A stretch of DNA of 64,000 nt, taken from positions 11,596,501 through 11,660,500 of the forward strand of contig AP031353.1 in assembly GCA_037833965.1 (NCBI GenBank). Direction: 5' to 3'. This DNA is from Marchantia polymorpha subsp. ruderalis (lineage: Eukaryota > Streptophyta > Marchantiopsida > Marchantiales > Marchantiaceae). The position numbers were made by a program, and so were the translations under genes. Numbering within the stretch: position 1 is the stretch's first letter; the number at the start of each line of letters is the position of its first letter. Below, piece by piece: positions 25,712 through 36,473 of the stretch. The notes below the pieces were generated by a model. The model saw only the letters and a list, made by a program, of their open reading frames with translations, did not search any database and was not told where the DNA came from.

Positions 25712-28434
25712 CTAAATAGTAGCTCCCAGTTTGTCCTTCAAACGAGGATACATTTGAAGACCGCTCTCCATCACCAAGGTGGACGTCATACGATATTCGG
25801 GAGGACGATTGACGGGACACGCGCGGATAAATTCGAAAAACCGAACCAGAATAGCTGCTGTTACCTTGCAACTCTGGTAAGTCAAATCTTTCACAGCGCC
25901 AGTGTAAAGACCAGCCTGCACATATATCACAAAGTTCTTCAGGTCTAACTTCATTCACATTTTCTAGCTCGAACGGACTAAACCAATAGCGAGAAAGGAT
26001 GATTCTACCCTAGACCTTGTCGAGCCAGCAATCTCTGACGGTGAAGGTGAGCAGTCTCTGACTCCCTACCATAACTCAAACTGAATGCGCTTCAAATCTG
26101 GTGATAAAAATCAGGAAACCCACCTGAAACGTCACGAACTTGCTGTCAGATGCTGGCTCCAGTTTGCCACTCTGCAGCCAACGATCTGGATTGAACTGTA
26201 CAGCATCCGGACCCCAGATAGACGTCATTCGAGCCATAGAATATGGTGCAATGAAGACTACGTTCCCTTTCTTGCTGCTTACGAAGACTTCTCCTGCTGG
26301 AAGTGTGTCGTCTTCTTCTATATCCCTGGGGTCCTGCACAACGGGGAAGCACCGCTGGTTACAACACCTTACCAATCTATATGAATCAGATTCATGCCGT
26401 GGCAATTGGTCACCATAAAATCTGTTGAAAGGTCGAGTCTCCTCCTTACGTGGGCCTATGTCTAACCATGTTATGATATTCCCACCATGACTCGAGGTCT
26501 ACAAAGATGAAGATGACAATCACGTTCCAAAACCAACAATGAAGGAAGATGTGGCTCATGAGACGTACAAGAGGCACCGCTGGATGAAGCCGAAGAGTCT
26601 CCTGAAGGCAAGCATGCAAGAAAGGCAGCTCGTCCAGAGACTCGGAGGTGATCAGGGCAGCAAATTCACGAATTCGTGTGTCCATCATGCGAACGTAGTC
26701 TTCGTCTTGCAGCTCGACATCCCAATACTGCTCCACCGAACATTCACATTCGAATTGTCTCCGGCTCTCATAGTCTCGGAGCTCTAAGTACAGTCTGTGA
26801 GACGCATCCGAGTGCATACTCAGCTCGTAGACAAGCCACGTGAGTGTCACCCCAATAGCATCCCGACTGGCGATCACGAAGTTGATGACGATGTGCCGCA
26901 GTAACTCGTCCGTCTGGTGGTTGTCTGCTTGGTCGTCTCTCATCGTGAGGTTGAGAAATTTGGAAACGAGATCATTCGCATACGGGGTCTGCAGGCATGA
27001 CCACAACAACTGAGCTCGAATCTATATCATCCACTGCACGAGGACCACGATCTGTGCACCTGTGACTGACGAGTCTACCTAAGTCTACGCTGGTGCCACC
27101 AGCTGAAGCAACTCAGAGAGCAAGATATGAGATAAGTGAAACATACTCCTTCGGCGTGAGCCAGGTAAGCTTGAGCCAGATCGTAGACTTGCCCATGGAG
27201 ATGCTTGAGCTCGGCTTTTCTGTCAGCAATCAGGCTAAAGGTAAACCCATCCACTACCTGCATTTGCTCCGGTAGCATCCGCTCGGGACCTATGTTCATG
27301 TACCGCTTGAGCTCCCAGAAAGGATCACTGAAGCGCTTGACGGCGATGGTGGTGGCCAAGTCCAAAGACGAAGCGAACGCGATGTGTGGCCATGGCTTTG
27401 GAAGAGCAGATGGCAGAGAGGCAAAGTCTACTCCAAACGCCACTTTTCCGATCGCATCCAATGTCGCCCTTTGAATCAGATCCTGTCATGGTCGACAAGG
27501 CAAACACATGACAAGTCAGTTTGGTCTTGCCCAAAGTAATTATCGGCATCCGAGACTCTCTTTTCTAAATTGTTCCAGGAGTGCGAAATGTTTTGTGCTA
27601 ATCCCTTTTCATCGTCGAACTCAACCCAAAGGCTGTCGTCGGATATGCAGAGGTTGGAGATGGGCAGCTCAGACCAGGAACCTCCTTCGACGACATAAGT
27701 GGTATGACTTACTTGGATGTCCACGGTGGTGCCTTCTCCAGCTACTTCAGCCAGCAGCCGAGCGATGGTACAAGTTTTCTTCTTCATTACAGCAGCAGTG
27801 AGGTCGCAGACTGAAGGTTTGCAGAACTCCGAGGCCACCCAATTCCTCATAACCCATGACTCATGAAGCTCTTTCTGGCCCAACAATACTTCCATGCGCT
27901 TGAAGAAGCCTTTGCCCTGTCAATCGAAGCCAATTACGACAGCACATCAGAGACACAGCCCGTCACAAACTACGGTCTGCATGGAAGACGAGACGAGACG
28001 AGATCCCAGGGCGAATTGGGCTGACGGGACAGACAGACCTTGCGGAAGTTGACGGAGTTCGTTTGGAGCAAGTACTGGACATTGACTGGATCCACGGTGC
28101 AGTAGTAAACGCGGCCCCAGGGCATGCGGACGTGAATGGTTTTGGAGGAGAGGAAGAACCCCAAGAGCCAATCGTGTAGATGACAGTAATGCGCCGAGAT
28201 GTCGCAGACGCTGCCCAGAAAGGGCCAATATCTCGGCCCCAGACGAGCATTCTGCTTCAACCTGTAGAAGCAGACGCAGAGCACCAGAAGCACGATGACA
28301 CAACCGAGCTGCATAATGTAGCTGCTGGAAATCGACTCGTAAGCCGTTTTCACCATTGCCTGGTGCGTATCAGATCCCTGGAAGGAATTCTGATTCTCCT
28401 TCTCTGAGTACGACGGCGCCATTTGCTCCACCAT
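25712..28434 (-). CDS. Cytochrome P450-like protein (CYP86 clan, most like CYP704) without the heme-cysteine loop
   Basis: Minus-strand exons 28434-28039, 27916-27713, 27482-27147, 26988-26569, 26333-26124 and 25915-25712 all join in phase 0 and give 589 residues. A start at 28356 would give 563 and place the membrane anchor (residues about 40-58 here) nearer the N-terminus. The sequence follows CYP704 from the proline-poor hinge to the C-terminus. The K-helix ExxR (E442-R445) and PDRW (501-504) are kept. The heme loop, normally FxxGxRxCxG, reads F521-Q-A-G-L-Y-T-G-A-V530. Arg becomes Tyr526, the ligand Cys becomes Gly528 and the last Gly becomes Val530, with no length change. The I-helix AGxDTT reads ASRDAI (352-357), and the C-helix WxxxR is altered to WVMR (153-156). 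CYP704/CYP86 enzymes hydroxylate fatty acids in the ER, but this protein should not bind heme normally. It may be a young pseudogene or a pseudoenzyme; no stop or frameshift was found. Confidence 0.85.
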
Positions 28435-28777
28435 GTTCAGAATCTCCGAATCTTCGTCAGCCTTTCGTGTTTTGAGAAGCAGTTTGCTCTTCGCCGTGCA
28501 GAATTGCGAATTTGTGTGCGCGTGTCTAGAGCATGTACATGTTGCAAACGAGGGCTTAGTAAAGTGCCTTGCACCCCGCGATTTCCACAACCACGAAAGG
28601 ATTGATTGTAAGCTTAGCGACTGCTGGCCACAAGCTGCCTTCTAGACATTCTCTGATCCAACAACTTCACTGAGCATGCAAACGCTCCATGTCTCCGAAT
28701 TGAGATTCAAAAGTGTGGTGAGGCCGTTGAATGGCATCTGCTTACTGGTCGGTCTTTACGGGCTAGTTGCACATATA

Positions 28778-28903
28778 TTCAGAGCATAGTCGAAGCTTAG
28801 AAAGATTTGAAGATTTGAAATGTTCAGAGTGTGTTCGAAGCTTATGAAGATTTGAAATGTTCTGTGTGTGTTCGAAGCTTGGGAAGATTTGAAAATTTAA
28901 ATG
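28778..28903. repeat. Three imperfect ~40-bp tandem units upstream of the P450-like gene
   Basis: Each unit contains TTCGAAGCTT or TCGAAGCTT followed by GAAGATTTGAAA and AATG. The units begin near 28778, 28823 and 28860. They lie about 0.35-0.45 kb upstream of the P450-like start codon. Confidence 0.75.
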
Positions 28904-29698
28904 TTGAGACCGCTATCCGCGCCACGCTGCAGCGCAACGCTCGTCTGGAGCGGAAGAGTAACGGTGCAAAAATTCCGATCAGATAGGGCACACCAAAGTC
29001 TTAGGATCCCGTGAGGATACCAGAAGGTAAGATTGTTCTACTCTGTGGGGCAAGTGCAGTAGCCACTAGATTTGAGGGTAAATCGTCGTGTAGTTACAAG
29101 AGAGAGCAGGTCAGGCTTGACGGATGCTTTCTTGGGTACTGTACCCCAATATTGCCTGGACCAGCTGTTAAGTCTTGTTACATATCTCTCAAACGCTGTG
29201 GGAGTTCTCTTTGTCGAGGGGGATTGACGCTGAGAAATCTCATCATTGTTCAAATCAACATGTTCAGCTAACTTGTATTGGACGAGCCATGTCACAGGGT
29301 ATTCAACTGTACGAGGAAGTAGAAATTTTTAGCGACCTTTTCAACTGTAAGGTACAAACCATGTTTACACGAACAACGGTTGCACTAAGAGGCTTTCGAT
29401 ATTTTATTCGAATTGCAACAGCTTTGGGGACCTTTGACTTCGGTGAAAGCAGCCATGGAAGGACTGAGAGCCCACCTTCTGCGGCATTTTGGAGATGACC
29501 GGTGCATGGCACATCTTTTCGCTCACGTACATTTCGAGTTTTACGGTACTGGGGACAGCCTGCACATTGATTCAGGAAAATATGGCCGTTGCAAGACATG
29601 GGACTTGTTCTTTTAATATTGTTTGTCAGGAAGGGGCATGCAATGCTCTAATCTGAGGAGTTGTGAATTCCATAAGAGTGTGGAAGTTATTCATTGTG

Positions 29699-29761
29699 GC
29701 ATTGTAGGTCTAAACTGGGATACAACATTGATCCGTCGATCAATGTTGCATCCCTACAATG
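29699..29761. repeat. Long hairpin (17-bp stem, one mismatch, 4-nt loop)
   Basis: Arms 29717-29733 and 29738-29754 pair at 16 of 17 positions around the loop CGTC. An outer pair of 8-bp arms (CATTGTAG and CTACAATG, about 29699-29706 and 29754-29761) extends it past a one-sided bulge. It could be a MITE relic, a small-RNA precursor or a chance palindrome. No transcript evidence is available here. Confidence 0.6.
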
Positions 29762-30810
29762 CCTGTGTCACACGCATTGTAGACCTCAATTGTTCCAGAT
29801 TAGATGCCTTTGAAGGACCTAATGGTAACTACAATTTAATGGCGATATTGGTTGTGGAGGAACGCCTGGCTTCTCGTTCGCGGTTACGTCAATGGCTTTC
29901 AATTGTATTGATGAACACACAGGTATTAAAACACATGCGTGTTCATGAAAAAAGCACACACATTTAATGCGGACATGTTCTTGCATGCTATGCGCTTTAC
30001 TTGCCCGGATTCTGTTCATGATTATCATGTGCACATGCATGTCTAACACGAAGGTCCATAGTCTACGGAAAAAAAGAACCTTCTTGCTGCCGTCCATTCT
30101 ATGAAGACAGTGTTGAATCCTAATTAGCATCCTCCTCATCAGTGGCTTGGCTCATATTGACATGCAGGCCGTTAACGTACACAGTGAAAGTAGTTCGTAG
30201 CCATCTACTCGGAGGTTGAAAGCAGTGAGAAGTACTGGTGTAGGGTGCTCTTTCAACACTGCCCGAGTCCGTACATTTAAAGAACCAAGAACACCTCAGC
30301 TTTGCAAATGTGTTGAATACTACAATAACAACCGAGACAAAAATTGCCAGAAATAAGAAGCCGGAGGTAAATGGAAGACTTTCGTAAGACTGCTTCCTTT
30401 CTCGTTGCCTTGAAAGACACCTAAGATCTAGAAATACCATTAAAGATCTTCTACCACCCCAGCCGACGTCTGTAGAGTTGATTCGACGACGAGGTGCGGT
30501 GTACAAAGGCTTTCTTCGCAGCGGACTCCTGTCTATTTCCTACGCAAAATATGGAGTATATGCTGCTATATGAGTGCACTACGCGTCTCGAATCCGATCC
30601 GAGCTAACCAACAGATAAAGCGAGAAACACTACTTGTACAAAGCCGCCAAAGCCGCCAAGTCATTCTACCTGCAGGATCATCTTTTCTACACCTGGTGTG
30701 CCTGAAAACCTGTCGCAGATTCCCGGCAGTGCTCACCCTACTTCTTGGCCACATTAGGGACTTCTAACCTAATCCGGTGCGGAAACACCAAACCGCTCGA
30801 TATGAACCTT

Positions 30811-31878
30811 CTACTTAGGGTTTCTGAGTACAATTATGACGGAATCACCCCGCAGAAACATTTTGCTGATGAACCTGTCTTTGTTTACGGGCTTCGCCTT
30901 TTTCTTGCCTTTCCCCGTCTTGGGCACCTGGTCAAGAGAAAAGATAGTAATTCTGTGAGAACATATCCCACTATTAAGTGCACTGAAAATTCAGATCAGT
31001 TCTTCATGCTGGAGACAATATCAAAAACATCTGGATGAAGACACCCTGGCAGTTCACGAGTCACCAAGAATCTGATTTAGCAGTTTACCTCCGTCCACAT
31101 TTCCTTCACGTTCTCAAGAACCATGTTACAATGTCTATCGAAAGCTTTAACCCGACCGAGCAGCTTCTTGTTATTTCTGCAATTGATCAATACCTGTCCA
31201 AAGGCGAATGAAAATTCAGTACAAATTGGAACAGCGCCCAAATGTGACTCACAAAAAGTCACAATAATAGGCTTGTGATCACCTTTTTCTCTACGGTGAA
31301 TGTGCCTTCACGATCAATCACATCTGCATGATGCTCTGATACGAAGGGAAGTTCACATGAAGAAAATTGAGATTCAATGTAATTATCTAGCCAGTACCCA
31401 CTTTAAATCGAGCAAGCAGCTCAACCTGACTATAAGTCACAAAAATATCCCACATAGCTTCTTATTCTAATAAATAGAGCGGTACTCGCTCACAAGTGTA
31501 AGAGGGCAAGGAAGAGAGAGAGAGAGAGACCTGTGTGTTGTTTTTCACGGACATTGTCAGTACAGAAAGGGGGCCAGTAGAGAACTCTTCCTCCTCGGTC
31601 TTTTCCTGTAATCACAACATCCACCAGTTAAAATTGGATAAAGTCGGGGTTCTCGGCGTCATTATAAGGATAAAATCAATTTATATCCTAAGCTCAACGC
31701 AGGAGAAAGCAACACAACTAGCAGCAGCACAGATATTTTTACGATTTACGCACGAGGCAACAGACACGGACCTCGACTACGACTAGGGCAGACATGTGAG
31801 AGAAAAGCTAAGAATACGATGAAAACAGGCAATGAGAGAAGCAGGACATCGAGAGGTTCTTACCGTGTCTTCTTCCAT
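30811..31878 (-). CDS. SmD2: Small nuclear ribonucleoprotein Sm D2, four exons
   Basis: Minus-strand exons 31878-31864, 31605-31531, 31193-31089 and 30927-30811 join in phase 0 to 103 residues. SmD2 is one of the seven Sm proteins that form the ring around U1, U2, U4 and U5 snRNA in the spliceosome. The protein is nearly identical to known plant SmD2 over its length. The Sm1 motif runs through [19 protein letters not shown] and the Sm2 motif is [12 protein letters not shown]. It ends in LRNPK, as in relatives. The start gives MEEDT, matching the conserved acidic N-terminus, and frames upstream have no in-frame ATG nearby. The exon-2 donor is GTCTCT, weak beyond GT, and runs into a CT-rich tract. 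The other introns are ordinary GT-AG. Confidence 0.96.
31513..31529. repeat. (AG)n tract at the SmD2 exon-2 splice donor
   Basis: The dinucleotide tract reads (CT)n on the coding (minus) strand. It begins directly at the 5' splice site of SmD2 intron 2, so that the donor itself is GTCTCT. Confidence 0.85.
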
Positions 31879-31953
31879 CGGTCTGGCACTGCAACATTTA
31901 CGGCCACACTGGATATTAGACACTAGTCCGAGGTCAAGTTCAGGCAGTAAGCG

Positions 31954-31963
31954 AAAACCCTAG
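31954..31963 (-). promoter_or_regulatory. Telo-box (AAACCCTA) upstream of SmD2
   Basis: AAAACCCTAG lies about 80 bp upstream of the SmD2 start codon. Telo-boxes are known in promoters of plant ribosomal-protein and other growth-related genes, which fits a spliceosome component. Its exact position relative to the transcription start is unknown. Confidence 0.5.
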
Positions 31964-34900
31964 ATTATAAGCCCCAGACAATGAACATCGACTTGAAGAA
32001 TCGAAACACTGAAAAGAACCAAATCCGAGAACGATACGAAGACAGACCATGAAAGACTAGAGTATCCCGCAAGACAGAATAAATCGGACAAGTTACGTAG
32101 AGCTAACAGCCGTCAGACAAGCAGCACACAAAATCAGCACCGGCAACTTAAACCCTGATATCGACACCGCGAAAGGCGACGTGCACAGTTCGCTGTCAGC
32201 ACCGAAAAAACAACCGAACACTCGAGGTTTGCTCGATCCTACCTCATGGTGAAGGGCGGCGCGAGGACGACTGAATTGCTGAAATGAAATCGGAGACACG
32301 ATTTCGATCGTGCAAGCTTTCTTCCCGCGTCGAGCTCTGCAGAAGCTTGAGGGTCTGGTGGCGACAGAATGCAGCCAAACCGAGAATTTTTCAAAGAGAC
32401 GACGAAAGCGAGGGATTCCGAACAATTTGCTTCAGCCCTCTGTTGTAGCCACGGAACTGCGTGGTTGGTTTAACATGGTTGATTCGCCTCCGAGCCGCAG
32501 TTACTACTGCGCAGTTCCGAACCTTACGCGTGGCACAGTATAATAAATACAAGTCTGGAGTGACGCCAAAAAATTTAACCATCTCGTGGAGTTGAGATTC
32601 TGTATTGGGGTCACTGGACTGCCGTAACAGACGCGAATAGGTTAGGATGAGATTGATTGAACATATAATATCGAAGGATCAGGTATTTTTCAATTTGAGA
32701 GCTTCAAGTGATTTTTGCTAAATCCTGCATAGGGACATGGTTTTTCTTCAATAAATGCTTCTTTCCTTGGTTTTACTAGATGAAAAACTGACGTCTTGAT
32801 TTTTTAGCTTTTAGAATTTTGTTGATTATGAATTATGATGAAGTTTGTTATGGTTATGTAGTTTTGGAGACGTAATGGAATATCGACTTAACATTCTGGT
32901 TTTGCTAGGTATGACTTTGATTCTTTGTATGAGTCAACATGAAACAAAACAGTGTTTAGGATCTCATGTTCGAGATACATACACGCAATGCAAAAGATGC
33001 TTAAATATCATAGTCGAATTAGTTGGCATGCGCATGTGGAAGGGTTGATCACACAACTCATGAAAATATGTTTTCTCAAATTAGGATGTTTAGCATCACA
33101 ATAAAATTGATTTTTAGAATTTTTTAACGAGATTCTCACGTTCATATTTTTTTCCAACGGTATATCTTATGAACCCATGATGACAATATTATACAAATTT
33201 ATGCTTATTCTTTCATCGGTTGGTGTGAGAATCCATGTATTTAGTAATACGGTTTTTATTTCTCCTGCCTATAAAAAATTAAACAAGATGATGATTGTGT
33301 TCAGCATACGGAGATAATGTCTCCCTATGCTAATAATATCTCCCGATCTAAGATCATGGAGTTGGATCACATTACATATATGTTCATCTAAAAAAAGAAA
33401 AAAGTCAGGAATCATTTATGACACATTCTATTTAAGGTGTGGTTGTGATTGCATTGTAAAGTTATGTAATCTTGGAGTATTCTTAGCCCGCAATGGTCTA
33501 TCGTTCTTTTCTTCTGGCTAGTGCTTGTCATGAAATAGTACAGAAAATTACCTTGGGATATTTTTTTAATAGGATCTATGGTGCTTTGATTAATCATTCT
33601 TTAGCCATTTTTTGTCCACATTCATTCTAAACGCTTATCAAGACCATATATCTGCAAATTTATCTTTTCTACAAAAAATATATATCTATGATGGTTTCAT
33701 TAAGTTTTGTAAGGTGATTCTATGTTTTGCACGAACGAAATATTGTAATTTCTTTCTAACATTATTTTAGTCCACACCAATTTGAAATTGTCACATTATG
33801 ACACTTGAGTCGTAAAATAATGACATTGAAACCCTGTTGTATCTCTGTCTAGTGGTTTGACCAGTCGACATTCGCCACCAATCAAGAATATATTGTGTAC
33901 CATTGAAGGTAAATCTTTATTTAAGCCATTCGAGTGGAGACAAAACATTCTGCCAAACAATCAGGGCGATTAGATTGCACGGCTTGCTTCAAAGCGCAGC
34001 TCCTACTTGTATCTTGTTCTTGACCAAATAAGCACCAAACAATACATGGTTGGCAGATGGATGTTTTCGAAGAATGCATCATGTGCAATTTTCATCGGTG
34101 AGTCTAAAAATAGTTTGGATCTTTGTTTAATCTATTCGAGCATATTGCACCGACAGTTATCGAAGTTTTATGGTGCGCGAAATTTTATCCCCCCCCTTTG
34201 TGGTAGTAAAGAACCGAGACATAATGTTTCAGATTTATGCTATGTTGATCAGTTCTTGGTGAAGTGATGAGTTTGGAGAAATATGACTTTTGCCGGGAAA
34301 AATGGAATACAAAAGACTTGATATCTTCTCTCAACGTCGTATCCAATTACATCGGAAATGCCATGATCACATGAACAAATTTGTATTGACTCTTATCGAT
34401 AAAGTCTTAATTATGAATCGTTTTTCTTCCCGTACTCATGATTTCAGACCCACAAAAAATCACATCATATGAATATACTAAATGATCATCCGATGTTAAC
34501 AGCATATAGCTACCAATTGAGGAAACTATACGATTATCTATATCTGAAATTGGTAATATAGGTGGTCTATATCATCCACAAGATTTATCTACATACTTCT
34601 ATCATTAAAAATTGCATGTAAAAAATTCAAAATGAAGACGTCGATATATTAGAGCTGATAGTTAGTTCATACTCCAAAGATGTAATTCCACAAGAGAACC
34701 ATTGACCACGTTCACCCTCATGGGATGGAGTAAAAGTGTTCTATTACAAAGTTCTAAAGTTTAATAAAACTGTTTTCTCACTGACCCATTGACCACGTTC
34801 ACCTCATCTAAAGTTTAGAAAAACATGGAGATTTTATTTCACACAGTCTGATAACGTCTATGTTGAATGCTCAGCTTTAAGAACGACACGAGAGAAATAA

Positions 34901-35304
34901 AGATCAAAGGAGAGAAAGGAGAAGAAGGATGCTGTAGCGTGCGTATGAGTTCTAGAGGCAGTACCAAATCCTGCAGTCAGTAGCGAGATGCCGTGCCCGC
35001 CATGTCTGAGGGTGCAGAGCCGTGGGCAACGCCAGCGGCGGACGGTTGCATGGTTTCTGGCCAGAGCCACTGTCCTCATTCGGTTGTTCGAATCCCAAAT
35101 TTCACCGACGAGGGAACTGGTCGTACTCAGCGTTCCTATGCAACAGCGGACACCGTGGCCACGAGGCTGTGGCATTTTTACAGCCTCTGGAGCTTCTCCA
35201 TAGGCCTCTTGTTCGGTTGCATTTGCGCTTGAAATGCGCGGCCCACCAGCCTTTTCTTCTCCGGGACGAATCGGATGTCATGAGGTTGTTTTTCTGTTGT
35301 AAAG
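31964..35304. other. Intergenic between SmD2 and the RRM gene (divergent)
   Basis: The first 500 bp are GC-balanced and likely contain the SmD2 promoter. From 32.6 to 34.9 kb the DNA is AT-rich and featureless, apart from a duplicated 18-bp string beginning CATTGACCACGTTCACC at about 34703 and 34787. The last 400 bp (34.9-35.3 kb) are GC-richer, consistent with promoter or leader of the RRM gene. Confidence 0.5.
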
Positions 35305-36473
35305 ATGAAGAGAGATCTTGATACGTGGTGGGATTGGAGGGCGGCGACGACGACGACTGGAGACGAAGACAGTTCGATATCGCCGGAGGCTGCTCTGGAA
35401 CTGCTAGTACAGAAATGTGTGGTTTTGGACAATTTGTCACCTGTCAGCTACGTGCACACGATTCGGACGGCGTTGGAGCAGTTCGGGAAGGTTCGTGGAG
35501 TGAAGCTTGTGAGGGACTGCCAGACATGTTTGTTCACCGGGGTAGCTTTTGCAGAAATGGAGAGCAAGGAGCAGAGAGACCAGGTTGTTAAAGAACTGAA
35601 GGACTATCTTCTCATGATAGGTCAAATGCCTCGCCCTGCTCGGGCCATTCCTGCTTGTCCAGAACTGATGATAGATCATCCACTGCGTAGTTTTTCTCGT
35701 AAGGTATCTGCACGTCTGGTTACTCCAAAAAATCCACGCTATGCGCAACTGCGCGAGACCGCCATTCAAGAGAATATACATTATGCACACCAGAGTGCAC
35801 TTATTCAGGTATTGTTGCACTCTTTCTTGCCAAGAATCGCACTTTCCTTGTAACCGACCAGAAATTTGCTGTTCTGTCTCAACAGTCTGTTAATACGATT
35901 CCATTAACGAAGTGCATGCAGTAGTGTATTGAAAGCAACCGAGACCTATCCCAGCAATGATGTCTAATGTGGATCAGTCTTAATGTAACAGAAATTGCGT
36001 TACTGTTCATACTTGCACAAAGTTTCAACTCACTTTCTTTTTTGTTGCCCTTCCATATTTTTCTTTCTTCCTTGTTTGTTCTTTCTACTCTGTGTTCGAT
36101 GCCTCTGTTATATCGATGATTTAAGATATCCATAACGCAGGAGTCATCTTATGTCTGTTTCCTGTGTAGTTTAGTGCCAAGTCTAGTGCACATCACTGAC
36201 TGAGTGGTCTCACCAGAAAGTTGTCCAACTCAAGGATCTCTATCTCTTTTTTCTTTTTTCTCGTCCCAGTTTACGATTGTGGTATACGTATTAAGTGTGA
36301 GCAGTGGATGATCGTGCACCATGCAGCATAGGAAGGAAGAGGAGTTGAAGCTGGAGAAGACTCAACAGAGAATTTGCCAAGAGAACATAGATAAACTGAA
36401 GTTTCTAGAGGGCCAAAAATCCTCTGATGCTTTCAAACTAGTAAAGCAAATTCACGGGGGGCTTCGACAATGA
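35305..36473 (+). CDS. RRM-domain RNA-binding protein, two exons
   Basis: Exons 35305-35808 and 36327-36473 join in phase 0 to 216 residues. Residues about 36-115 form one RNA recognition motif. The RNP2-like strand is VVLDNL and the RNP1-like strand is TGVAFAEM, so aromatic residues in RNP1 are fewer than usual. After the RRM comes a basic Arg/Pro-rich stretch. Exon 2 encodes a charged, helical, Lys/Glu-rich tail (RKEEELKLEKTQQRICQ), probably a coiled coil. The layout resembles a small plant-specific RRM family that, from memory, includes Arabidopsis AIPP1, a partner of ASI1 in processing of genes with intronic heterochromatin; this match is unverified. The substrate RNA is unknown. The second exon is inferred from an in-phase acceptor (ATGCAG) and coding character. 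Confidence 0.75.

Larger units (their letters stand above)
28435..30810. other. Intergenic between P450-like and SmD2 genes
   Basis: The stretch holds the P450-like promoter, a three-unit repeat (28778-28903) and a strong hairpin (29699-29761). A 128-codon frame on the minus strand (30120-30506) has one predicted membrane segment but no recognisable family, and I do not call it a gene. A second set of frames near 29.0-29.6 kb (+) is equally unconvincing. Confidence 0.45.

Noticed and set aside
25982..26032. A minus-strand segment reading AGSTRSRVESSFLAI, at first taken for a damaged P450 heme exon
   Set aside because: The exon at 25915-25712 has a proper acceptor, continues in phase and aligns without gaps to the whole heme-to-C-terminus region, so this segment is simply intron.
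30120..30506. 128-codon minus-strand frame with one membrane segment
   Set aside because: No family match, no splice context and poor coding character; left as part of the spacer.
35078..35102. TTCGAATCC string resembling a tRNA T-arm
   Set aside because: No matching acceptor stem, D-arm or anticodon arm around it.
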